Counted from the stretch's first letter, positions 24,466 through 36,250 are shown. The stretch: DNA of 64,000 nucleotides from Pictodentalium vernedei (GCA_031216915.1 CM062288.1:184104596-184168595), one strand, 5' to 3'. Translations and numbers: made by a program. The notes: generated from the letters alone by a model not told the origin.

Positions 24466-24981
24466 CTGCAAAAAAAAAGAAAGCAATTATATTATCAATT
24501 ATTACATTGGTATCGTTCTTCTGTTGTTCAGGCCTGCACAATTGGAGCAAAGGACCAGGCCTGTACAAGCTGGGCAAACAACGGTTTTATTCGCCTAAAT
24601 TAAAAAGAACCAATTAACTGGTCATCTACAAGTACATTACTAGAGCTTTGACAAATATCTTTACTCCAATTGCTATTGTATCCAATTGCTAACTCTCCAA
24701 TAATTAGTGCTCTTTCAGAACGATTATGAACTGTTGTGATGTAACACTGTTGGAAAGAGCTCTCTCTTGAGCACTATCCAATGGTGTTTTACATCACAGC
24801 ATACTGGTATCATCAGATTGATGATGGAAATTCATAAAATAAACTGCTGTCTTCTTTTCAGCCTTGTCTTAACTCTTAGCCTGCTGAGTATTTTTCAAAA
24901 TATTTTCATAAAATCTAGTCATGGCTGTTCTAAAGCAGCCATGAATACATTTGAGGAAATTCTTTTGGAAATTTAACTCAA

Positions 24982-26622
24982 ATGAAAGTGTCAATGACAC
25001 TGTAGCTCAACTTGTGTGAGACATGTACATGTATAGTATGTGACACTGCAATGACACACATCTGGGTAATGACCTGATAACAAAGGTACATGTAAAGTAT
25101 TGTAAAGGTCCACACATAAATACTGACCATAGGCTGTAACAAATGTACAGGTAAATTATTGTAAAGGTGGGGGACAGTTAGATGCTAAACTAGAAAAGAA
25201 ATCTCCAGGGGGTTAATGTTACAATGGGGATCCTTGTGTGGTGCATCAAATGTTAGCAATTGTTTTGGCCTGTTTGATTGAAACCCTTCTACGTTTGATT
25301 CCTACTAATTAATAAATATTTGTCCAGTCCTTCTTAAAATATAGATATTTGAATTTTTTATCTTTAGCTCATAGGGTTCCCACGGGTGAGGTTTTTTTTA
25401 TTTTTCTCATTGGAAACAGAAAACTGTATTGTGCTAATAATGTTTACCCACCCCAAACAACACCAAATATTAACACAGCTGAGCCCAAAAGCACTCATTA
25501 CCCATCCCATGATGATAACAAACGTAGTCCTAGAAGTTCTGTACAAAAAACTGATTGCACCTAATTTTGGTATAAAATGGCCGCCGACAGCAATCTTGAA
25601 TTTCAGGCCGCACCCAAAAACACTCGTTCTCATCCCAAGGTGATAAAGGTACCCAAGAAGTTTCATGAAGATCGGTTCATAAACAGCCTCTAACCCGAGC
25701 AGTATTGACATGTGTACTTACGCTGTGTAAGTAGCGATGAAAAAATCAAAGTTCATCTAATTTGCATAATTTCTGCATGAGAAAAAAACCCTGTATTATA
25801 TGTAATGTATTCCATGTTACTAAACATTCTTACAAAAATTTATTAAAATCAGAACTTTCATACAGAAGTTCTGTACAAAAAACTGATTGCACTAATTTCT
25901 GTACAAAATATGTGCGGTGGCCATCTTGAATTTCCGACTCCACTGAAAAACACTTGTTCTCGCCCCACGGTGATAACAAAGGTACCCAAGAAGTTTTGTA
26001 AAGATCGGTTCTAGCCCAAGCCATATATAAGTTCTGTACAAAAAACTGATTATATCTAATTTCGGTACAAAATAGCCACCAGCAGCCATCTTGAATTTCA
26101 GACCGCATCCCAAAACACTTGTTCTCGTCCCAAGGTGATAACAAAGGTACCCAAGAAGTTTTGTGAACATCGGTTCATAAATACAGCCTCCAGCCCGAGC
26201 CGTATCGACATGTGCGTTTACTGTGTATAAGTAGCTCTGAATAAATCAAAGTTCATCTAATTTGCATAATTTCAGCACAAGAAAAAACCTGTATTATATG
26301 TGATGTATTCCAGGTTATTAAACAATAATTAACATTCATACAAAAGTTTAGTCAAATCAGAACTTTCATACAGAAGTTCTGTACAAAAAATTGATTGCAC
26401 GAATTTCGGTACAAAATGGCTGCTGGTGGCCATCTTGAATTTTGGACCGCACCCAAAAACACTCGTTCTCGTCCCACAGTGATAACAAAGGCACCCAAGA
26501 AGTTCCGTAAAGATCAGTTCATAAATACGGCCTCTAGCCCGAGCCATATTGAATTGTTGATACATGACAGACGGGACATGGTATAACCTCAAATTGGACT
26601 ATGTCAAAGTTGAGCTAAAAAT
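24982..26622 (+). mobile_element. Pearl-like element PL-A, copy 2
   Basis: It has the same ends as copy 1 (gaaagtgtcaatgacactgt; caaagttgagctaaaaat) and the same tandem words (gttctgtacaaaaaactgat, aaggtacccaagaagttt). It is collinear with copy 1 over most of its length, with a shorter 3' tract (catgacagacggg). It is inserted in TT2. Confidence 0.75.
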
Positions 26623-26630
26623 CATTGTTC

Positions 26631-26880
26631 TTAACTGGTAGACTGCTGAATTAATTTTTGTCATCAAAATTTGCTCACTTGCGTTTGCCTTGTTACAATT
26701 CATAAGAGAATGCCTTGAGACGCTTTCCCATAAATTGTGACAAGACAAATCCACACAGACTTAAAAATTTCACTCCAAAGTTAATATAAAACACATTCAC
26801 AGAATAGGAAGCCTTTAAGTTGAGGCACCGGCACTTAAGAATAAAGCCGAAATATGGGCTTCCAGCACTCTAACGGGTAA
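26631..26880. mobile_element. TTAA palindrome TT3 nested in TT2
   Basis: It starts TTAActggtagactgctgaa and ends ttccagcactctaacgggtaa, so the right TTAA has decayed. The central ttgttacaattcataagaga and its inverse match the other TT3 copies. Confidence 0.7.
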
Positions 26881-27035
26881 AGAGAGTAAATTCTAATAAA
26901 AATTCCTAGTATATACTTATTCCAGTGGAATGGTATTTACTGTCCAGGTCAGGAATATCCACCAATAGCAGGTCATGAGTTAAATATATATTTATATCAG
27001 TATCACTTTGACTTTCTCTTGCTTACAAAATCTGA

Positions 27036-27101
27036 AGAGTTACCTGAAAAAATGGGTTGCCTTAAAAAAGTTAAGGTAATCTTTTTCAGGTTACCTTAAC
27101 T
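27036..27101. repeat. Palindrome gagttacctgaaaaa
   Basis: Arms of about 25 bp surround gccttaaaaaagttaaggt. The stretch 27102-27630 beside it shows no recognised feature. Confidence 0.6.
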
Positions 27102-27634
27102 CTGCACACTGAATTTGAAATATTAAAATTTCAAGTTGCAAATTTTTCCCATAATACAAAGTGGAATTTAGCCAATTCAATCTTGTTTGATAAGAGCTCA
27201 ATAAGCACTGACCAACAAAATGGAATTAGTTAAATTGCTAGTTGAACTATGGGAACAATTTGCAACTTGTGTTTTCGTATTTTGACATCAGTGTAGAGAG
27301 GGAGGGTTAATTGATAATTTGTGAAGGCCAGGCGACTGATCATTTCATTTGCCCTTTGTTCTCCTAAAACAAATCAGACAACCAATTTTCTGTTCATCTG
27401 CATAGATAAACAACAATCATGTGTGCTCAAATGGCCCTCAATATATCATTTGTCAACTCTCCCAGAACTGTATATGGGTCAAAGAATAAATTCCTCTTAC
27501 AAGTAAATGAAAATGTAAATGAATGAAAAATACTGTAATCTATACTAGTAAACAATTCTTCGAACGCCAATTGAATTTTACAGAGAGTTTTGCCTAATGA
27601 CTTCCAATATTAGCATTTAACTGATAACAATGCT

Positions 27635-27636
27635 TT

Positions 27637-27675
<39 letters not shown>

Positions 27676-27800
27676 TTGGTGTTTAAGGTCACATATTTCT
27701 GCATAATGGCTAATCATGATTGCAACATAGAGATGAAGTCAAGTTTAGCCAATCGTTTATACCTACATGTATGTTGTCCATTTTAGACAACTTCCACCCT
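27635..27800 (-). mobile_element. S2 repeat with a (ttta)n tail microsatellite
   Basis: A (ttta)n run occupies about 27635-27678, followed by ttggtgtttaaggtcacata and gaagtcaagtttagccaatc, as in the other S2 copies. The tail word is shared with S1, so both SINE types probably use the same reverse transcriptase. The 27800-28078 part is not shared with other copies. Confidence 0.6.
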
Positions 27801-28078
27801 GTAGGATGCCGGGCCCCTGTAAGGCCTGGGTGACGGGGGGTCATTTAATCCTGCTGATGAAATTGCGGGAAAATTAGACCAACATGGAGGGTTGGAATCC
27901 AAGTGTCGTAAACTCGGCGCTGGGAGCTGAGTTAGACCGACGCCGTGATTCCTTCTCTGACAAATTGGCCTGAAATATGTTCGATTTCTGTTAGGTGTGA
28001 TTCCTAATCACTTCAGGCTGCGTAATGGAAAGAATGATTTAAAGTAACAACGATTTTTTTATTTACACATAAAAACTA

Positions 28079-28330
28079 GAGGATGGCCACCAAAGGGTGG
28101 CTGATTCCCCCCAAAAAAGCCTTGATAGCCATCCCAACCTTATTCGAGACACACCCTCTGGTTGTGGGCAATAATAATACCAAGTATCATTAATATCCTT
28201 GAAGGCTGTAAGAAGTTATGGAGCGGACACGAATTCCGTCTATGCCCGGACAGACAGACGGACAGACGGACAGATGGGCGACGTCACGGCTTGATTCCCC
28301 CGAATTTTTTTCGGGGGAATAATAATAAAG
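28079..28330 (+). mobile_element. Small pearl-like element with GACAGACG tract
   Basis: It begins ggatggccaccaaagggtgg, contains agaagttatggagcgg, then gacagacagacggacagacg at about 28249-28275, and ends in the hairpin gattcccccgaa...ttcgggggaat. The layout of body, tract and 3' hairpin parallels the larger elements without a tandem core. Confidence 0.55.
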
Positions 28331-28399
28331 TGGTTTCAATATTTCAACAATCAACAATTCGATTCTTTTCACAGAAAATGGGTTGCTAGGGTTAAATAA

Positions 28400-29200
28400 T
28401 TCTCAACAATTATATAGTCATTCTATAGCCCTGTACTGGCATTACAGTCTACACACCAGAAATGTTACTACCGTGAGCTCGCCACATGAGCTCCACACGC
28501 TTAAGCTCAAGTGTCAACGTCTGCACGTAACTGTGCCTCTAGCTGTCGGAGGGTTCTGACCAGCAATGTTTGTCATCTATAAAGCCACCGTACTTCTGAT
28601 TTGGGTCAGATATTGTCTACTCATACCTCATGTGCCTTTTTGAAAGTTCTCCGTGAAAGGTCTATTGAAATGTTCACTGTTCCTGGTTGAATTCACATGA
28701 TTCACAAATGCCCTTTTTTATGCTAGGGCGAATTGTCACTCACACCAATCTCCAGTCGGTATTACGATGCTTCGACAGCAAACAACCTAATCTCAACGCA
28801 ATCAGTCTGACGCTTCAAAGGGGTTGATACGCACAATACAATTGACCTACACTTCTGACTATTACAGGCTGATACCTGCTGCTCGACAATCTAAACTTTA
28901 ACGTTTCAGCTTGGGTTTTCCTTCTCAAAGAATTTGGGCACTGTAGCCCCCCTATCAACCTTAATCTAAATCCGTGGAATGCCCCTATTGGCAATTCCCA
29001 CCAGAGATCCTCTCGAAGGTAATCTCTTCTCGCCAGGTGACCCAAAGTCTGCCTTACTTATCTCGCATCAGTAATCCCCAATGGGCCGCCCTTCAAGTAG
29101 CGATATATTTGCCACGTGCGTCGCCAGCAAACAGCAATCTAGCATCTTTAAACCTTTAGTTAACGCGAATATTTACATACTTTTTAAGCGTGGTGCCACT
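28400..29200. other. Unassigned stretch of higher GC, apparently single-copy
   Basis: This stretch lacks the repeat words seen elsewhere and is visibly richer in CG dinucleotides (acgcgaat, gcgtcgcc). Short open frames on both strands overlap without a recognised domain or splice pattern. It could be an intronic regulatory region or a unique old insertion. Nothing in it fixes a function. Confidence 0.3.
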
Positions 29201-29396
29201 AAACCTTAGAAGTGGGAACCCCTCCTCTTTAGGCTGCCTTTGCTCTGACACACCCCAATCATTGATGATTGGATCCTATCGTACCAGTAAAATAGAGCTT
29301 GTTTTTCATGGTAAACAAGCACTGCTTCACTTCCCAGGGTTCCCCTAGGGGAACAGAGCTTTTTCTTGATCAGTTCGAGATCTGATCATGACACAC

Positions 29397-29645
29397 TTAA
29401 CTCTTAACCCACTGAATATTTTCAATAAATCTTTCATCAAATCTAGTCATGGCTGCTGTGAAGCAGCCATGACTAGATTAGGTGAAAAATTCATCGAAAT
29501 TTAACTCAAGATATCATTGGTGAAAAAATCCCTTCGGTTTAGAAGAGCAAAATTTGATTAAATGTTCCAAAATTATACCTATTTCAGTGGCAAGAGAAAT
29601 CCTGTCCTGGGCAGGTATATCCTTCAGCTGCCTACAGGGGGTTAA
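29397..29645. mobile_element. TTAA palindrome TT2, intact copy
   Basis: It starts TTAActcttaacccactgaa and ends gctgcctacagggggTTAA. The central hairpin is aatctagtcatggctgc and its inverse. The 29201-29396 flank contains an S2 fragment (taaaatagagcttg, 29290). Confidence 0.75.
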
Positions 29646-30319
29646 ACTAGTTGGTCAAGACTTTCTAAATAAAATATTACAAAATTCTAGTGTGGCGGGA
29701 AAGAAAACCGACAGAGACTTTCAAAGTGATTGTAACTCTGTCAGCCTTTTTAATCACAGGATTGTTTATCTTATTTTAAAGATCTCTGAAAGTCTTCATT
29801 TCTAATGGTAATGTCCTCAAACAAATCGATCAAATCAAGTCTTGATTGAGCAACATTTCTTGTGTTGATTCAAAGAACATGAATGTTTAGGGTATTTATG
29901 AGATTCAATCATCCAGAATACATGTATATCAGTTGGTCAGAAACATGACTAAATTTCTGTTAATCAAAAATTTCTATTTACTGAATAATTTTAAAAGCAA
30001 AGGTTCTATCAATGAATATGGTTTCACTGTAATGCTGTTCTTGTAAGGCTGGTTTTGGAAATATAAACATGAAATTAAAAAATTTCACTTTTGTACACTG
30101 CATGTGGAAAGTGGACTATTTCTAAAACACCCAGGGAGTGGAGTTTCCACCCTAAGCTCTTGGACCACCATTCTAATTCTGTTCAGAATTTGACACTGTT
30201 ATGTTGGTTTACCCACATTTCATGGAAATTTGAGTACAGACTACTGTTAAAGTTACATGTATGTGACGACCTTTAACTCACAGTTACAGATATTCCAATC
30301 AATAAGTATATTATTAACC

Positions 30320-30790
30320 TTGATATTTATTTATTGGTGTTTAAGGTCACTTTCAGCATCTTTGTCTATCTCATGACTGCAACACAGTGATGAAGTCAAG
30401 TTTAGCCAATCGTTTATAACCATGCTGCCAAACCTGGAAATAAGCAAACTGCCATTTGACAAACAAGATCCCCAGAGGGTGAATTTGCTGATGCTATCCC
30501 ATACAGTGGACCAGTTTATCCTCTGGGTTTAGGACTGGGACTTTGATTCAGACTAAAGTTCACAGAGGTCAAATTTAGTAATGCTGCCCAGCTGTGCAGG
30601 GTAGCATCACCAAATTCACCCTCTGGGGACCTCTTCCGGCAGATGACAGTCTGCTTATTTCCAGACTTGCATGCAGCCCACCTAAGAGGGCTTCCACCCC
30701 AGGCATTGGTACCGGGTCCAATTTTACCAGTAAAGCAGAACTTTCTTACCACAGTAAACAAGCTCAGCGTCACTTCCCAGGGTTCCCACA
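30320..30790 (-). mobile_element. S2 repeat interrupted by a hAT-like MITE
   Basis: The left part is atttattggtgtttaaggtc to cgtttataaccatgctgc. The right part (30678-30790) is agggcttccaccccagg to cacagtaaacaagctc. Joined, they match the uninterrupted S2 at 39824-40045. Between 29646 and 30319 nothing is recognised. Confidence 0.7.
30429..30669. mobile_element. 241-bp hAT-like MITE inside S2
   Basis: The ends caaacctggaaataagc and cttatttccagacttg are inverted. The target copies catgctgc (30421-30428) and catgcagc (30670-30677) differ at one base. The central region tgctgcccagctgtgcagggtagca is shared with 12516-12769. Confidence 0.85.
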
Positions 30791-30967
30791 GGAAAATTCA
30801 CCTTGAAAACTTCAAGATATTAACACAATTACTGAAACATTGTGGCATAATCATAAAACTGTGTCTGAGGTAAGTCTACATTTCTAATGCTAAGGTCATC
30901 AAACAATCGGTCAAATCAACTCTCCATTGAGCAACATTCCTAGTGTTGATTCACAGAAAATGAATGT

Positions 30968-31195
30968 TTAACCTTTTACCCAACACGAAAAGCAAACGAC
31001 ACTTACAAACAAAATTCTTGAACAACTAATTTTTTTCATTTTTTGTCTCAAAAACATAGGTTATGACCCCTCATTGGAACAAGAGGGTCATAACCTATGT
31101 TTCTGAGATGCAAAATAAAAAAATAATGAAAATTAATTGGCGATTTTATGAATAGCGCTGGCTGGTTTTGGCCATTATGTTAGGTAAAGGGTTAA
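30968..31195. mobile_element. TTAA palindrome TT1, intact copy
   Basis: It starts TTAAccttttacccaacac and ends gttaggtaaaggg TTAA, around taggttatgacccctcattg and its inverse. It serves as the reference layout for the split copies. Confidence 0.78.
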
Positions 31196-31654
31196 GGTAT
31201 TTTTTAGATTCAATTGTCTGGAATAGATCAGTTGGTCAGAAAAGCAAACCATAGATTCGCTTTTTCAACAAAATGAAATATTCCAGAGTGAATCTAAGCA
31301 TAGGCAATTGGCTATTTACGGATAGACTGGTTCCAAGAGACCATAACAGCATCAAATTTCTTACAGAAATAGACTGATTGCTTGCAATCAATTTCTTAAA
31401 AAATGTGAGAAATACAAGAAAAGTTTCAGGCAATGAACTTCAGAGTTGAAAAGGCCTTTAAATTCCCACAGACTAGTGATGAAAAATGTCGTTCTCAAAT
31501 TATCACAAAAGTTCCCAGATTATGTGGTATTTAAAAATCAGTTTTCCATTGAGTATATTGGAGTCCATTTAAGTAGATATCTCATAAGTGAATAAATATT
31601 AATTGAATATATTTTCCAAACACCGAGGTAATTTCCAATCTTTCAGCACAATTG

Positions 31655-31905
31655 TTAACTGGTTGAGTGCTGGAAAGGCCGTATTTGGATTCTATTCTCA
31701 AGTGAATGTGTTGCAACTCAAAGGCTTCAAATTCAGTGGATGTCCTTCATATTATCTTTCAAAATAAATTATTTAGTCTGTAGGGAATTTCCTTGTAATA
31801 ATTTATGGAAGAGTGCCTATAGGCACTCTCCCAAAAATTGTTACAAGGCAAAGACTTGTGAACAAATTTTGACAACTAAAAATAATTCAGCACTCTACCA
31901 GTTAA
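31655..31905. mobile_element. TTAA palindrome TT3, intact copy
   Basis: It starts TTAActggttgagtgctgga and ends cagcactctaccagTTAA. The centre gagtgcctataggcactc is a perfect hairpin tip. Confidence 0.8.
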
Positions 31906-31925
31906 GTGAATAAAAAAAAACTTTT

Positions 31926-32333
31926 AAGGCCACACAAAGTAGATCTTCTGTTTCTCAGGCCATTATTTGTGAAATTGCATGCGGGCGAGCGGTTTTTTAT
32001 TTTATTTTTTATTTCAGTAATTACTTCTTTGCCATCAAAAGTTCATGTTCTTGGTTCAAGTTTTAGGCCTCTTAATCTACAGAATAGCATGGGTGGTAGT
32101 GTATTTCATCCCTGGAGTGCAAGAAGGCTTTGCAATGCTAAAGCATTGCAAAGCCTTCTTGCACTCAAGGGACAAATTCATCAATTTCTTAACTTGGGTA
32201 AAATATCAGACATAAACCATTTAATTTTTATTTTTTTTAAGTTTAAATTGGTTATAAAAAGAGAGCATGCGGCAGCCAAAAGGACCATGTGGGAGGGCCT
32301 GAGAAACAGATTTTTTATTTTTTTTAGGCCTAA
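31926..32333. mobile_element. Palindromic element PE, copy 2
   Basis: The ends aggccacacaaagtagatct and ctgagaaacagatttt...aggcct are inverted around tctgtttctcaggcc. The central hairpin is gtgcaagaaggctttgcaat and its inverse. Confidence 0.75.
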
Positions 32334-32440
32334 TCTATTGAAGAATTAATCTTACAACCACTTCAACATGCCAACCGCAAAATTCTCCATTGTTTACAGA
32401 CATATTTGGCCTTAGTGTATCCAACACAGGTATTTAATCT

Positions 32441-32490
32441 ATTATATCCTGTTTGCAGAGCTACAGGAGCTCTGTCAAACAAGATAATAG
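32441..32490. repeat. Small palindrome tattatatcctgttt
   Basis: The arms attatatcctgtttgcagag and its inverse surround ctacaggag. It belongs to the same family as 46274-46335. Confidence 0.55.
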
Positions 32491-33638
32491 CATAATTGCT
32501 CACTTTATAACTGAGCAAATGCTGTTAGTTGACTACTTCTGTTAACTGGTTGAGTGCTAGAAAACCACTATCAGGGCTTTCAAAATGAAAGTGTCAATGA
32601 CACTGTAGCTAAACTTGACTGTGTGTTGTGTTTGATGAAAAGGATAATGTTCAATGTTTATGAAAGGATTATAAAATAAGACAAGAAGTGTGATAACTGG
32701 GAATATGTTAATTTCTGTGTGCTATGTTTTCAATAAAAATAATTTGGGGTGTATACTGTACTAAAGAATTGAGGGGTGGGTTAATGTGGCCCTCACAGTT
32801 AATGTATGTGGCCCTCACAGTTAATGTCTGTCAACCAAATTTACCATGTTACTGTGAAATTATTCCAAAACAAGTCATCCTATCATGTTACAATGAAATC
32901 CCTTCATAAATACGGCCTGTATACTGAGCTAAAGATTTTTGAACTTTAGGCCTGTGTGGCCATCACAGTTGACCGATCGCAACCAAAAGGGGACGTCCTC
33001 ATCTAGATATTATACTGAGTCATCCTACCAAGTTACAATGAAATCCCTTAATAAATACGACCTGCAGTCTGTGCTAAAGGTTTTTGGGCTCAGGCAGCCA
33101 TCATGGTTGAATGATCGCGACCAAAAGGGGACGTTCTCATCTAGACATTATCTGGAGTCATCCTACCAAGTTACAAAAATCCCTTCATAAATATGACCTG
33201 CAGACTGTGCTAAAAGTTTTCGGGCTTCAGGCCCTGTAGCCGTCACAGTTGACCAATCATGACCAAAAGGAGACGTTCTCATCTAGACATTATATGTAGT
33301 CATCCTACCAAGTTACTATGAAATCACTCCATAAATACGACCTGTAGACTGAACTAAAGGTTTTGGGGTTTTCGGCTCGGGCAGTCATCACAGTTGACAG
33401 ATCGTGACCAAATGGGAAAGTTCTCATCTAGACATCATACAGAGACATCCTATTAAGTTACAATGAAATCCCTCCATATTAAATATGACCTGTAGACTGT
33501 GGTAAAAGTTTTTGGGTTTCGGGCTTGGGCAGCTGTCACGGTTGACAGATCATGACCAAAAGGGGACGTTCTCATCTAGATATTTTACAGAGTCATCCTA
33601 CAAAGTTACAATGAAATCCCTTCATAAATACGACCTGT

Positions 33639-34047
33639 TATTTATTTATTTATTGGTGTTTTTAAGGTCATATACCTATGCACAATGGCTAATCCCTTAA
33701 TAAATACGACCTGTTTTATGGGTGGAGGAAGCCGGAGAACCCGGAAAGAACCACCGTGCAATGACGAGCAGCTGCCAGCTCCCCAACATCGTAACTCCGC
33801 ACTGCTGCACAGGCAGGGTTAGATTGGTTGAAGACATGAGTACCATCGACGTGCAGTACACCTTAGTACATGGCGTCATCGTGCCCCCATGTGGATAATA
33901 GGGGTGAAGTGCCTTGCCCAAAGACACAACTCGGGAGTCCGAATTGATCACTCAAGACGGTCACCCATCCAATGATTAACTGGGCTCGATGTTGCTTAAC
34001 TTCGGTGATCTGACGAGAACCGGCTACCACAACGCCACTGCGCCCCG
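33639..34047 (-). mobile_element. SINE S1 body with 5S rRNA-like head
   Basis: The tail (ttta)n is at the left and the S1 body follows (gggtggaggaagccggag, cttgcccaaagacacaac). The head at the right is 5S-derived instead of tRNA-derived. The target copies aatacgacctgt (33627-33638) and aatatgacctgt (34048-34059) flank it. Inside the body, 33693-33713 reads ccttaataaatacgacctgt, which is satellite sequence replacing the usual atgaccgtgacag. Confidence 0.8.
33955..34047 (-). repeat. 5S rRNA-related SINE head (not a functional 5S gene)
   Basis: On the minus strand it reads tctcgtcagatcaccgaagt then taagcaacatcgagccc and ggatgggtgacc. These match 5S rRNA positions for the internal control region (ctcgtctgatctcggaagct, taagcagggtcgggcc, ggatgggagacc). 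Both ends of a real 5S gene and a terminator are missing, and it is fused to the S1 body. Confidence 0.85.
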
Positions 34048-34552
34048 AATATGACCTGTAGACTGTGCTCAAGGTTTTGAGATTTTGGGCTCGGGCAGCC
34101 ATCACGGTTGACCGATCATGACCAAAAGGGGACGTTCTCATCTAGACAGGACTCCAAACCTGCATATGAAATTTTGTGACAATCGGACAAGAACTACGGG
34201 GTGTAGCCTGTGCTAAAGGAAAATGTGAACAGACTCACAGACTTCCACATGCGTGATGACAATAGCTTATCTTGACTTTGTCAAGTTAAGCTAAAAAAAA
34301 ATGAGGGTATCGGAGTAAAAGCCAACATTTCTTTTTCTCATGTTTCATATATTCAGTCAAATGCAAATAATATTTTGTTAATATAATTTGTTTTATTGCA
34401 AATTATAAGAGAGTACACTGTTGGCACTCTCCAATAATTTGTAATAAACAATTTTGAATAAGAAATTCGGATCACCAAAAATAATCTAGTCCTGAACTAA
34501 CTGAACTAATTAAGTGAACATTTTCCACGAGCAAAATGACTATTCAATTCAT

Positions 34553-34650
34553 TCATTTATTGGTGTTTAAGGTCACATATTTCTGCACAATGGCTAATCA
34601 TGACGACGACACTTTTACGGGTGGAGGAAGCCAGAGTACCCGGAAAAGGT
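34553..34650 (-). mobile_element. SINE S1 3' fragment
   Basis: It has tail and partial body only (tttattggtgtttaaggtca, cgggtggaggaagccaga). Confidence 0.7.
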
Positions 34651-34678
34651 TGTTTTTCACTTCTTCATTTATTGGTTT

Positions 34679-35160
34679 TTAACTCTTAACCTGCTAAGTA
34701 TTTTTAAAATATTTTTCATTTTCATCACATCTAGTTTTGGCTGACTAGATTTGATGAAGAATTCATTTAAATTTATTTTAACCCTTTACCCAATGCAGAC
34801 GATATCAAAATTTGTTTTAAATATCATTTTTTTTTTATTTTTCAAAAAAATTCAACAAAACCATATCATGTGACCCCTTACTGGAACGAGCTCAATGAGC
34901 TCGTTCCAATGAGGGGTCACATGATATGGTTTTGTTGAAATATTTTGAAAAATTTAATTTTATCAACTGCTCAATTTGCACATTACGCAGGCGGATGTGG
35001 GTGATTCGTTAGGTAAAGGGTTAAGAAATCACTGGGCAAAAAGTTCATTCAATTTACAGGGGAGAAATTTGGTTAAATGTGCCTAAATTTTACTTATTTT
35101 ATTGGCACAGGATTTTGTATCCTCAGCAGGATTATCTGCCAGCAGCATGTAAGGAGTTAA
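34679..35160. mobile_element. TTAA palindrome TT2 carrying a nested TT1
   Basis: It starts TTAActcttaacctgctaag and ends gcatgtaaggagTTAA. TT1 occupies 34778-35023, itself flanked by TTAA. Confidence 0.75.
34778..35023. mobile_element. TTAA palindrome TT1 (catgtgacccc subtype), nested in TT2
   Basis: TTAAccctttacccaatgcag and cgttaggtaaagggTTAA bound the element. The centre ggaacgagctcaatgagctcgttcc is a perfect hairpin tip. The same subtype is found at 41535, 47177 and 52009. Confidence 0.82.
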
Positions 35161-35549
35161 GGATGCTTACGGCATCTATAGATTTAACATGACAACAAGT
35201 TTTAGCCAATCACTTAACCATTCACCTATACCTACATGTATGCTTCCCACTTTAGAGGATTTCCAATACAAATGTTGGTTTGCTAAGTCCTATTTTAACC
35301 CTTTGATACTTTTGTACGTGTTATTAAGTATGAAATCAAACAGCACGTTGATATTTTGTGGTCATTCATTTTGTTATTATTTTTCGAATGTTTAAAGTTT
35401 TAACCTCAAATTCCTATTTTCTCCCGAATAGTGTTCAGTGACAACCATTGAGCCAAATGTTATCGCACTTAAAATACTAATATAATCCTGCTGTCAAGAC
35501 TTCTTAACTGGTTGAGTGCTAGAAGCCTCTTTCAGGGCTTTATTCATGT

Positions 35550-35705
35550 GCAGAGTTGGTACGTTGAGGAGTCTGACACTACTTGCCAGTGATCAGTGGT
35601 TCTCTGCATACTCTGGCTTACTCCATCCATAAAACAGTCCAACATGAGGTGACCCTGGCTGTCAAAATTGCCAATAAACCCCAACAAATAAATAATAAAT
35701 AAGGA
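35550..35705 (+). mobile_element. Degenerate SINE S1 fragment
   Basis: It contains gagttggtacgttgaggag, actctggcttactcc and an (aata)n tail near 35690. A TT3-like end (TTAActggttgagtgctaga) lies just left at 35504. From 35161 to 35503 only S2 words occur (actttagaggatttcc, 35250). Confidence 0.5.
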
Positions 35706-35847
35706 AATAAACAAATATTACTTGACTGCCGGAGACTCCCATGGGGAAAGTTATGATCAAATCTATTTACAACTGTGGTGGTTTTCAATTACATTTTGTA
35801 ACTTAATATTCCAGTAGGATCCCACGTATATGTTGTGTGGAGAAAAT

Positions 35848-36040
35848 AATGTATTTATATATTTATTGGTGTTTAAGGTCACTTTCAGCATCTTTGGCTA
35901 TATCATGACCATAACACAGGTGTGAAGTCAAGTTTTGACAATCATTTTATACCTACATGTATGATGCCCACTTTAGAGGATTTACACCTATTTTACCAGT
36001 AAAGCAGAACCTGTTCACCATAGTAAAGTAGAGCAGACCA
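35848..36040 (-). mobile_element. S2 repeat
   Basis: It runs from ttatatatttattggtgttt through tgtgaagtcaagttttgac to accagtaaagcagaacctg. Confidence 0.6.
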
Positions 36041-36250
36041 GGAATGTATTACAAAGACATTACAGATAAAGCACCAGGCCTGACATTTTCTGGAGAGTTA
36101 TTTATTCACTTGCCTGCTGTTCACCTTAAAAAAACTGAGGAGGGCGAAAAATATCCCTCCAAGCCTTAGAAAATAATGATTACCACAACAGCCTATTCCT
36201 AAAACCCACAGGTTTTCAGATCTCTGCTATGTTAGTGGCCTCTGCAAAAT

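Larger units (their letters stand above)
24869..26983. mobile_element. TTAA palindrome TT2, split by two later insertions
   Basis: The left piece starts TTAActcttagcctgctgag with centre atctagtcatggctg...cagccatga. The right piece (26881-26983) ends ggtcatgagTTAA. Between them lie a pearl-like element (24982-26622) and a TT3 palindrome (26631-26880). The intact layout is seen at 29397-29645. Confidence 0.7.
32585..34302 (+). mobile_element. Pearl-like element PL-B, copy 2, with a SINE in its array
   Basis: The leader is nearly identical to copy 1 (gtgttgtgtttgatgaaaag, gaggggtgggttaatg). About five to six 143-bp units follow, then the same tail (aacagactcacagacttcc; caagttaagctaaaaa). The array is far shorter than in copy 1. 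A SINE (33639-34047) sits inside one unit. Confidence 0.75.
32542..34513. mobile_element. TTAA palindrome TT3, split by pearl-like element PL-B
   Basis: The left piece TTAActggttgagtgctag...gctttca ends where PL-B begins (32585). The right piece (34303-34513) has the TT3 centre (aattataagagagtacact, ggcactctccaataattt) and a decayed end before TTAA. Confidence 0.65.

Noticed and set aside
32939..33190. Open frame with repeated SSYQVTMKS words
   Set aside because: It is a translation of the 143-bp satellite, open only because the unit is close to a multiple of three.
33955..34047. A functional 5S rRNA gene on the minus strand
   Set aside because: Only the internal region is present, both ends are missing, and it is fused to a SINE body inside a target duplication.
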